A stretch of 64,000 nt of DNA from Chryseobacterium sp. LJ668 (GTDB lineage: Bacteria; Bacteroidota; Bacteroidia; Flavobacteriales; Weeksellaceae). Under the pieces are notes generated by a model. That model was not told the origin of the DNA and did not search any database. It saw only the letters and a list, made by a program, of their open reading frames with translations. The translations under genes were made by a program, and so were the position numbers. Positions 32,033 to 39,146 of the stretch are shown here, one piece after another (positions within the stretch are counted from its first letter, which is position 1; every line of letters starts with the position of its first letter). Location: contig NZ_CP080443.1 of assembly GCF_019613955.1 (NCBI RefSeq), positions 992,001 to 1,056,000 on the forward strand. Direction: 5' to 3'.

Positions 32033-33949
32033 ATGAAAAAATACAAATATTTATTAGGATGCTTGTTTTTATTTCCAATAATTTCAAAAGCTCAAACAGA
32101 AGAAGATAAAATAAAAATTTCAAATTATTCCAATAAAGAGGGCAATATAAAATTATTAAGTGAACTAAAAAAAGTTGATTACGAAAGAAAAATTCGTTTA
32201 AGTAATTTTTTAAATCACAATCCTAATTTTAAAAAAACAACCAAAATCGGATTAATAGGAGTTCAAGAATTACTAGATATTCTTCCTGATGGAGAAAAGA
32301 TATACGCAAGAACTACAAATGCTGGTGCAGCTACCACAGCTAGGGCAAATCATTTATATGGTGGAGGGAGTTTAGGTATAAATATTCAAGGACAAAATAT
32401 GAGAGCCGCTGTTTGGGATGGTGGGAATGCTAGAGATACTCATCAAGAATTTATGGTTGGTGGAAATAGTAAAATAACTTTAGCAGACGGCGTCAATTAC
32501 CAGGATCATGCAACCCATGTTGCCGGCACTATTGCCGCACAGGGAATATCTTCGTTGGTGAGAGGCGTTGCTTTCAATTCATCCATTACTTCATATGATT
32601 GGACTTCTGATCTTACTGAAATGTTAACTGAAGCATCCACTGGATTATTAGTTTCTAATCATTCATATGGTATTGGGCAATTAAGTAGCTTGTGGTTTTA
32701 TGGAGCTTATGATTCTAGAGCACGCCAAATAGATAATATTTGTTATAATAACCAGTTTTATTTACCAATAGTATCTGCTGGGAATGATCGTAATGAAACA
32801 GCAGCTCCGGGATCTACCCAAATTGCCAATAAGGCTGGATATGATATGATTTTTGGACATGGTAATGCTAAAAATATAATTACAGTAGCCGCAGTAAATC
32901 AGGTGACTACATATACTGATCCCTCAAGTGTAGTAATGTCTTCATTTAGCAGTTGGGGACCTTCAGATGATGGAAGAATTAAACCTGATATTTCAATGAA
33001 AGGAGTAAATGTTCGTTCAACTCTTTCGACATCTGATACTGCTACTGGATTAATGTCTGGAACCTCAATGGCTTCTCCTGGAATTACAGGAGTGGTGTTA
33101 TTATTGCAACAATATTATAATCAACTTTACAGTAACTATATGAAAGCTGCAACTGTCAAAGGTTTAATTTTGCATACAGCTGATGAAGCCGGATCTTACA
33201 CAGGTCCAGATTACGAATTTGGTTGGGGTTTAGTAAATGCTCAGAAATCTGCAATAACCATTCGTGATAAAAACAGTACAACAAGCACCTCAAAAAGTGT
33301 TATTGAAGAATTGAATCTAGCCAATAATTCAACATTTACAAAAACAGTAACAGCTAGTGGTACAAATCCACTTAAAATTTCAATTTCTTGGACGGACCCT
33401 CAAGCACCTACAAATAATTCAGGAACTATTGACCCGACAACAAAATATCTGGTAAATGACTTAGATATTAAAGTTGTTAAAAACAGTGTTACTTATTATC
33501 CTTGGAAATTACAAGGAATGGCAGCTCCTTACGATTCACCAAGTAATAATTCTACAAATGATGTTGATAATTTCGAAAGAGTCGATATTGATAATCCTTC
33601 TGGTACTTACACCATTTCTGTAACCCATAAAGGCACACTATCTGGTGGTAATCAAAACTTTTCACTAATTGTAACAAGTGATAATCTATCTACGTTGAGC
33701 ACTTCTGAGGTAAATAAAATGGACAATGAAGTAAACTTCTACCCTAATCCTGCCAAAGATTTTATTACTATCGGAGAAAAAGAACCAAATTTAGTAATCA
33801 GCATTTATGACGCCTCAGGTAAATTTGTCCTTTCTGATAAAAATGCTGATAACAAAATAAACATTAGCCGACTTGTTAAAGGAATGTACTTTGCAAATTA
33901 TACTACTAGTAAAGGTATAAAGAAAAACTTTAAATTTACTAAAGAGTAA
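32033..33949 (+). CDS. Secreted subtilisin-like serine protease with T9SS sorting tail
   Basis: This 638-residue S8-family protease has a signal peptide (LLGCLFLFPIISKAQ) and a short propeptide. The catalytic triad is Asp129 in AAVWDGG, His159 in DHATHVAGTIAAQG and Ser345 in MSGTSMASPG, with the oxyanion Asn in VSAGNDRNE. A beta-sandwich domain (about 420-560, SISWTDPQAPTNNSGT) follows, resembling a P-domain. The last 75 residues (VNFYPNPAKDFITI, ISIYDASGKFV, NISRLVKGMYFANY) are a type A C-terminal domain recognised by the type IX secretion system, so the enzyme is exported to the surface or medium. It is divergent from the susCD operon. Confidence 0.95.
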   Translation: MKKYKYLLGCLFLFPIISKAQTEEDKIKISNYSNKEGNIKLLSELKKVDYERKIRLSNFLNHNPNFKKTTKIGLIGVQELLDILPDGEKIYARTTNAGAATTARANHLYGGGSLGINIQGQNMRAAVWDGGNARDTHQEFMVGGNSKITLADGVNYQDHATHVAGTIAAQGISSLVRGVAFNSSITSYDWTSDLTEMLTEASTGLLVSNHSYGIGQLSSLWFYGAYDSRARQIDNICYNNQFYLPIVSAGNDRNETAAPGSTQIANKAGYDMIFGHGNAKNIITVAAVNQVTTYTDPSSVVMSSFSSWGPSDDGRIKPDISMKGVNVRSTLSTSDTATGLMSGTSMASPGITGVVLLLQQYYNQLYSNYMKAATVKGLILHTADEAGSYTGPDYEFGWGLVNAQKSAITIRDKNSTTSTSKSVIEELNLANNSTFTKTVTASGTNPLKISISWTDPQAPTNNSGTIDPTTKYLVNDLDIKVVKNSVTYYPWKLQGMAAPYDSPSNNSTNDVDNFERVDIDNPSGTYTISVTHKGTLSGGNQNFSLIVTSDNLSTLSTSEVNKMDNEVNFYPNPAKDFITIGEKEPNLVISIYDASGKFVLSDKNADNKINISRLVKGMYFANYTTSKGIKKNFKFTKE

Positions 33950-33991
33950 TTTCCCTATTTGTAGCTATTAATATCTTTATAAAAAATTTTT

Positions 33992-34645
33992 ATGAAAAAT
34001 CTTATTTTACTAACCTTAATCATAAGCTCTCAAACTTTTTTCTCGCAAATTGGAGTGGGTCTTAATTCTTCTCCAAACTCATTTTATGAAAGCCTTTATT
34101 TTAAGAACAATAAATATGAATATAAAGATATAAAAGGGAGTCCTTATGAGAATACAGACTTCCAGCTGGCTCAAATTGGTGATTACAGGGATATACCTGT
34201 AAGGTATAATAGCTATACCGATTCTTTTGAATTTAAACAGGACGGTAAAAATTATATTTTACCAAAAGAAGATAATCTTTCGAGGGTAGTATTCCAAAAC
34301 CGAAAAAAAACGTATGTACTTCTTAATCTTGAAGGAAGTAAGCAATATTTGGAAGAATTAAGTAGTGATGTTGGTTTATATAAAAAAAATACTACTGCTT
34401 TTAGAGAATTTAAAAAAGCAACTACTAATTATGAGCAAGACTATCCACCTACTTTTGAACAGCTTGCTCCAAAATATTATGGGTCAATAGATGGAAACTT
34501 AGTTGAAATATCAAAGAAGAGTGTTGAAAAAAACTTTTCTAAACAGCAAAAAGATCTGAAAGATTATATGAGAAAAAATAATCTAAACTATGAGAAAGAA
34601 CAGGATTTAATTAAAATTCTATCATTCTTAAAAAGTAATAAATAA
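33992..34645 (+). CDS. Exported protein of unknown function
   Basis: This 217-residue protein has a clear signal peptide (MKNLILLTLIISSQTFFSQ). The mature part is Lys- and Tyr-rich with a repeated-looking start (FKNNKYEYKDIKGSPYENTDFQLAQIGDY) and a helical Lys/Glu-rich C-terminus (KQQKDLKDYMRKNNLNYEKE). No Cys, no membrane segment and no motif I know is present. It follows the protease gene by 42 nt and ends at a long bidirectional terminator, so the two may share a transcript. A periplasmic location is likely. Confidence 0.65.
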   Translation: MKNLILLTLIISSQTFFSQIGVGLNSSPNSFYESLYFKNNKYEYKDIKGSPYENTDFQLAQIGDYRDIPVRYNSYTDSFEFKQDGKNYILPKEDNLSRVVFQNRKKTYVLLNLEGSKQYLEELSSDVGLYKKNTTAFREFKKATTNYEQDYPPTFEQLAPKYYGSIDGNLVEISKKSVEKNFSKQQKDLKDYMRKNNLNYEKEQDLIKILSFLKSNK

Positions 34646-34653
34646 TTTAGCTT

Positions 34654-34700
34654 TATATAAAAATTAAACCCGCCTATTTGGCGGGTTTAATTTTTATATA
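34654..34700. terminator. Long perfect bidirectional terminator
   Basis: Twenty-one bases at 34654-34674 pair perfectly with 34680-34700 around the 5-nt loop TATTT. The stem top is CCCGCC/GGCGGG and the base is AT-rich, supplying T runs in both directions. It separates the convergent genes ending at 34645 and 34712. Confidence 0.9.
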
Positions 34701-34711
34701 ACAATCATAAT

Positions 34712-35533
34712 TTAATTTGAGAATAATAACTGTAAGGTATTTAGATAACTTTTCTTTGCTATAACTTCCGCTTCTTTATTTTTGAAAAAGAAATACTGAT
34801 AATTTGGGTTTTCTTTTTTCAGCTTTTCAAACTTTTTTTCACTGATGCTTTTTCCGTTGAAATAGTAATAGTCTGGAGGTGGATCAATCATCAGAACAGC
34901 ACCACCAATATATGAATGCTCCGAATCAATTTGAAATTCCTGATTATTTATTTTTTCATTTTTGGTGAAAAAAATCGAGGTATTCTCGTAGATGTCACCA
35001 TTCATTACATTTGGTATTTTTCTGTCAGGATTTTTTCGGGTTTCTTCGTTTAATCTTTCAAAATCAAAATACAGTACATTCTTTTTCCCAATAAATTCAT
35101 CAGGTATTTCTAAAACAAAATTTCCTTTCTCATCAGTAATCGTTTTAAAATATTTCTTCCTGGAAATAAAGAAAACTTCAGCATTGGGGATATCCTGTTT
35201 GCTTTTTTTGAAAGTAAGCTTTCCGGACAGCTTGGTAACAGATGAAATGTTCTGTTCTGTCACAGATTGATGAGTATTGATGACTTGCGCCGGAACGAAA
35301 GTAAGATTGGTAATTAAGATAATTCCTGCAGCTATTTTAGAAAGTGATCTTGCCGGAATTCTTCCGCAGATTTCTTTGCCCTTTGCATCAGCAAAAATAT
35401 CTGTTATTTCCTGCTCTGTTTTATCTGTAAAATCTACTACGCATTTAGAACATCTTTCACAGTACCTTCTTTGTGGAGAAGTTTGCATATTGTTCCAGTT
35501 TTCTGGACAAGGATTGATGATGTTTATTTTCAT
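34712..35533 (-). CDS. Membrane protein with Cys-rich N-terminus and carboxypeptidase-regulatory-like domain
   Basis: This 273-residue protein begins with a cytoplasmic Cys cluster (INPCPENWNNM and RRYCERCSKCVVDFTDKT) that could bind zinc, and with KGKEICGRIP. One membrane segment follows at about 68-84 (SKIAAGIILITNLTFVPA). Outside, residues about 103-160 form a beta-sandwich like CarboxypepD_reg domains (LSGKLTFKKSKQDIPNAEVF, ITDEKGNFVLEIPDEF). I recall similar proteins with this CPENWNNM start in flavobacteria, but their role is unknown to me. It is encoded alone, between the terminator and the decayed gene array. Confidence 0.7.
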   Translation of the reverse strand: MKINIINPCPENWNNMQTSPQRRYCERCSKCVVDFTDKTEQEITDIFADAKGKEICGRIPARSLSKIAAGIILITNLTFVPAQVINTHQSVTEQNISSVTKLSGKLTFKKSKQDIPNAEVFFISRKKYFKTITDEKGNFVLEIPDEFIGKKNVLYFDFERLNEETRKNPDRKIPNVMNGDIYENTSIFFTKNEKINNQEFQIDSEHSYIGGAVLMIDPPPDYYYFNGKSISEKKFEKLKKENPNYQYFFFKNKEAEVIAKKSYLNTLQLLFSN

Positions 35534-35548
35534 TATATCGTGTTTCTT

Positions 35549-35790
35549 TTAAGTATATCTATAACCAATTAAATCTTCCATTTCTAATCTTGCTGCTTTT
35601 ATTATTAATTTTGTTGCATACCAAAAATTCTTTTGATGGGTATCAGTTTGAGATTTTCTTTTTAAACCTGTTGCAAAAAACGTTTTTCAAAACCTAATTT
35701 ATCATATAGTGTGATGTCACTGGATGGGCCATCGATTGTATTTTTGACAGCTAAAGAATAAAAAGAAAAGAAGATAGAAAAACTTATAAA
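35549..35790 (-). pseudogene. Frameshifted coding remnant
   Basis: Two overlapping minus-strand frames each read like protein. The first runs from 35790 and includes SLAVKNTIDGPSSDITLYDK then LGFEKR. The second ends at the TAA at 35549-35551 and includes ATGLKRKSQTDTHQKNFWYA then KLIIKAARLEMEDLIGYRYT. They join if one T is added to the T run at about 35675-35680, so a single-base deletion in a homopolymer broke the gene. Neither piece has a start codon. It begins right after the lipoprotein gene that ends at 35801. The family is not recognised. Confidence 0.55.
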
Positions 35791-35800
35791 TCATTACTAT

Positions 35801-36400
35801 TTACTGCTTTATCATAGTAAATTCTCCCATTGGCAAAGAAAAAGGCTGTGGATTGTTACTAAATACATAATGTGTCACATTAGCAATTTTCACTTGCATT
35901 ACTTCCTGTCCATTTACAATTGTTTTCCTCATGAAAAAATCTGCATAACAGTCTGAAAGCTTATCTTTAATTCTTAATATAAGTCTTTTTTCATTTAGGT
36001 TACATTGTAGACATTTCCAAAGTCTATGTGTATTTTTAGCAATAACCCTATTCCCTGCAATGCCATGCTCTAGAGATTGATGAGAGTACAAAACATTCAA
36101 ATTAGAAAGAGTATTTATTTTCTCAAGACCGTTAACAACATATTGATATTCACCAATAATTAGATCTTCAAAATGTACTCCTTCTGATTGTTTTATCATT
36201 TTTTTTAAAATAATTTTAAAGCTGGTATTACCATTGGTATATATATAAGTCCCCTGAAATGGATCTAAAACATTATTTATATCCTTACTATAATAGCCAA
36301 TAGGCTGCCCTAATTCGGAATCAGTTATGTCAATAATTACACTTTGAGATTTACAAGAGAACGAAAGTAATATGATAGATAATAATACAATATTTTTCAT
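35801..36400 (-). CDS. Lipoprotein paralogue 2 (DUF6705-like)
   Basis: This 199-residue protein has a signal peptide and the lipobox ILLSFSC (Cys16). It is clearly related to its upstream neighbour: both share GQPxGYYxKDINNVLD, FQGTYIYTNGNT, FEDLIIGEYQY-type and FMRKTxVNGQEVMQVKIAN segments and both end PLGEFTMIKQ or PMGEFTMIKQ. A CxxC (KCLQCNLNEKR) lies near residue 130. The style matches what I remember as DUF6705 lipoproteins in Chryseobacterium. Its ATG overlaps the stop of the upstream copy by one base (TAATG), so the two are translated together. A binding or immunity role is inferred from context only. Confidence 0.75.
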   Translation of the reverse strand: MKNIVLLSIILLSFSCKSQSVIIDITDSELGQPIGYYSKDINNVLDPFQGTYIYTNGNTSFKIILKKMIKQSEGVHFEDLIIGEYQYVVNGLEKINTLSNLNVLYSHQSLEHGIAGNRVIAKNTHRLWKCLQCNLNEKRLILRIKDKLSDCYADFFMRKTIVNGQEVMQVKIANVTHYVFSNNPQPFSLPMGEFTMIKQ

Positions 36401-36996
36401 TACTGTTTGATCATTGTAAACTCACCCAATGGCAAAGAAAAAGGTTGTGGATTATCGTTAAATACATCAAGCTTTACATTAGCAATTTTCACCTGCATTA
36501 CTTCTTGTCCGTTTACAACAGTTTTTCTCATAAAGAAATCTGCATATCTATTGCTACTCCTATCTATTATTCTTGAGTGCAACCTTTTCTCGTCAGGAAT
36601 ACACTGTGGACATTTCCATTGACGATTATTATTGTTTATAACAGAAATTCCGGCAATTGCATGTTCCACATATTGGTTATTATATACCACGTTTATATTA
36701 GAAAGAGTATTTATTTTTACCAAACCATTTACTATATATTGATATTCACCGATAATCAGGTCTTCATAGTAACTTCCATTATACTGTTTTATTTTTTTTA
36801 CCAATATCATTTTTAAGGTCGTATTTCCATTGGTATAAATATACGTTCCCTGAAATTGATCTAAGACATTATTTATATCTTTTCTGTAATAACCTGCGGG
36901 TTGTCCCCAACCATCCTTTTCTATATCTATCACTACGCTTTGAGACTTACATGACATTGATAACATCACAATAACAATTAATAATATATTTTTCAT
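36400..36996 (-). CDS. Lipoprotein paralogue 1 (DUF6705-like)
   Basis: This 198-residue lipoprotein (lipobox MLSMSC, Cys16) is the tandem sister of the gene ending at 35801, with roughly 60 percent identity by eye. It contains a CxxC (KCPQCIPDEKR) and the shared FQGTYIYTNGN core. It begins 11 nt after the stop of the frameshifted module at 37008-37861, the close spacing typical of an effector-tip gene followed by its immunity gene. A third relative of the same type is fused to the module at 37894-39009. Confidence 0.75.
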   Translation of the reverse strand: MKNILLIVIVMLSMSCKSQSVVIDIEKDGWGQPAGYYRKDINNVLDQFQGTYIYTNGNTTLKMILVKKIKQYNGSYYEDLIIGEYQYIVNGLVKINTLSNINVVYNNQYVEHAIAGISVINNNNRQWKCPQCIPDEKRLHSRIIDRSSNRYADFFMRKTVVNGQEVMQVKIANVKLDVFNDNPQPFSLPLGEFTMIKQ

Positions 36997-37007
36997 TTTT
37001 TTCGTTT

Positions 37008-37861
37008 TTAGTTACAATTAGTAGGGATTACAGTTGCGGTTTCTGAATTTTCGCTTATAGACAGTTTGCTCCAATTGGTAAGATCACTATTGGCTTTGTA
37101 TAAGCCAACATTATACCCGAAAAGATATTGCAAAATAAATCTTTCAAAGTTAGGGTTAGGTTTTGAATATTCCTCATTATATTTCTCGTAAAGTTTTTTA
37201 TCTAATTCATCAATTCTCTTCTCCAAACTATAACTAGCTAAGTTAGGATCATTCCAAGTATTTTGAATAGGATTACCCGTGCTTTCAAAAACAATAGCAT
37301 GGTCTGCTTCACTCCGTTTTCATCTTCACAAAACAAGAGACGGCTTGCCAAGCCTTTATTATGATCCGCCAAACCGGCATCCGCTTTCACCAACACCATA
37401 ATATCACTATAAGTAAACATAGGATAAGCGCTTTTAGGGTGGGTATGTCCACCAGCGTAATAATCTCCGCCAAATTTTGGGGGAGATGAGCTGTCTGTAC
37501 TTAGCGGTTCAATCTCGGTCTCTATATTTCCATTGGCATCACGCTTGAGATGTATTCCTATTTTTCCTACAGGATTATTATCTATGCTAGGATACATTTC
37601 ATCCTGAATCTGTTGCTTCAAATCTGTTTTTAAAGGATTGATTAACTCTTTAAGTTTTGCACAGGGAGTTTGTGGTTTTATTCCTCCTCCCAAATTCGGC
37701 AATGTCACCGTCCCATTATTACAAGGTTGGTTTCCTAAAGTAGAACTCGGATCTTGAGGCTGAGAAGGTATACCGCTTCCATCGCATGGCTGATTCGGAT
37801 TGTTACTTCCGTTACTTCCGGTTGGGTCGGTTGGGTTTTCTTTGCCACTTCTAATCGAATT
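37008..37861 (-). pseudogene. N-terminally truncated, frameshifted C-terminal module B (HTHP motif)
   Basis: An open frame starts just after a TGA at 37864-37862 with a Pro/Asn/Gly-rich linker (NPTDPTGSNGSNNPNQPCDG). It continues through PCAKLKELINPLKTDLKQ and GGDYYAGGHTHPKSAYPMF-TYSD to CEDENG near 37313. The frame then shifts by one base within about 37305-37320 and carries on as SEADHAIVFESTGNPIQNTW to YKANSDLTNWSKLSI, ending at 37008. The HxHP-x7-TxxD pattern recalls JAB/MPN metal sites. No start codon or promoter precedes it; it abuts the terminator of the preceding unit. It is homologous to module A. Confidence 0.65.
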
Positions 37862-37863
37862 TC

Positions 37864-37888
37864 AAAAAAACCTCCGAATTGGAGGTTT
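37864..37888 (-). terminator. Terminator after the module A-lipoprotein unit
   Basis: AAACCTCC (37868-37875), the loop GAATT and GGAGGTTT (37881-37888) form an 8-bp stem followed by Ts on the minus strand. It ends the unit whose stop codon is at 37894, and its T run touches the first base of module B. Confidence 0.85.
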
Positions 37889-37893
37889 ATCTA

Positions 37894-39009
37894 CTACTGT
37901 TTAGTAAGAACTATATTATTTGGAATATCAATTGACCAATCAATTGGAGGATCTCCTGGTCGAACAAATCTTGCTCCTTCCATATTTCTAACTTCTGTTA
38001 TCTTAATATGTGTGGAATCTATATATAAAATTGTTAATTCTATATTTTTATTTTTATGGGTCATATTCACAAATAATTTATTAGGATTAGGCTCATGAAT
38101 TGCTGTTCCTGCAATAAAAGATTTCTTTTTATCTATGAAATTAGTATTACTATACATAGTTTTATCTTCTGTTAGTATCCCATTCTTATATATCTTATGA
38201 AAGCCTATAATTGCATCAAGTACTTGACTTTCATTTTGCCCAAATATTCTTATGTTATCTTCTTTTTTCATGATAAAAGTTACTCCGTTTGTAGTATCTC
38301 CCCATTTCCAAGTTCCAGCAAATTTATTGGCATTTGGATCCTGAACATGCTGTGCTGAGCAATTGTTAAAAAGTATCATTACAAATATGATGCTTAGAAT
38401 GTGCGTTATATTTTTTATTATTTCTATTTTTTTAGTTACATGGTACTGATCTATTTTTCCATCTTTAATTCTAAGCTCTTCCCAAGTATTAGAATTGTTT
38501 GAACCTTTTAATACTTTCAAGCCACTATTTTTGTCCAAAAGAAACTTAACAAACCCTAATTCATTTACACTTGACAAATTATTATATAAGATATTATATT
38601 GTGCATAATTCCATCTAGTATAAGTTTCAATATAATCATAGTTAATCTGCCCATCTGCGGTTATAAATTCTCCTGCAAAAATATTAAATTTTGTTAAGTC
38701 ATCAATTACAATCATATACTGAGTATTAGATGCAGTTACTAGTCCTAAAACAAAAGCGTCTGGATCTTTTATATTTCCATTTTTATATAGTCCAGAAAGG
38801 GTTGCAAGATCGGCAGGAGAAAATACTGATAACAAACCAACATAATGAGAATGTAGAAAGCCATCAATTTGACCACTTATATTGAAACTAATTCCTGCTT
38901 GTCCTATTTCACCTTCTATAGATGCATTATCAACTTGTCCATTATTTTCTTGTAGAAGTTCACCAAATTCTTTAGTTGAATTAGTTTTAGTTTTTAAATT
39001 TTCAAAGAG
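37894..39009 (-). pseudogene. Truncated module A fused to a DUF6705-like lipoprotein
   Basis: One frame is open from the REP-like element to 37894. The first part has no ATG, GTG or TTG until TTG at 38835. It reads NSTKEFGELLQENNGQ, GQIDGFLHSHYVGLLSVF-SPAD and FVLGLVTASNTQYMIVIDD, a homologue of module B with the same HxH-x8-SxxD pattern. With no stop codon between, it runs into KNITHILSIIFVMILFNNC, a lipoprotein signal peptide, then FAGTWKWGDTTNGVTF and on to a lipoprotein related to those at 35801-36996. The codon before KNITH is ATA (38418-38416) where a start ATG would be expected, which suggests a lost start. The likely state is inactive. Confidence 0.6.
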
Positions 39010-39063
39010 GGTTCTCGATACATTTTTCTTCGCTTTGCTACGAAAAACACTCGAACTGACGGA
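39010..39063. repeat. REP-like imperfect palindrome
   Basis: The outer arms GTTC(T)CGA and TCGAAC and the inner arms TTTTTC and GAAAAA surround a short GC-containing loop. The motifs TCTCGATAC and CTCGAACTGAC are those I remember from dispersed intergenic palindromes of Chryseobacterium and related genera. Only one copy was seen in this window. It forms the truncated 5' edge of module A and lies between it and the infB terminator. Confidence 0.55.
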
Positions 39064-39097
39064 AGGACTATCTTAATAAAAATTTAAATAAAACAAA

Positions 39098-39127
39098 AAC
39101 TGCCCGCATCATCCGATGCGGGCAGTT
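39098..39127 (-). terminator. Terminator of the rimP-nusA-infB operon
   Basis: A 13-bp perfect stem AACTGCCCGCATC/GATGCGGGCAGTT (39098-39110 with 39115-39127) has the loop ATCC and a T-rich minus-strand tail. It lies 20 nt past the infB stop. Confidence 0.9.
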
Positions 39128-39146
39128 TAATATTTATAACTGAATA

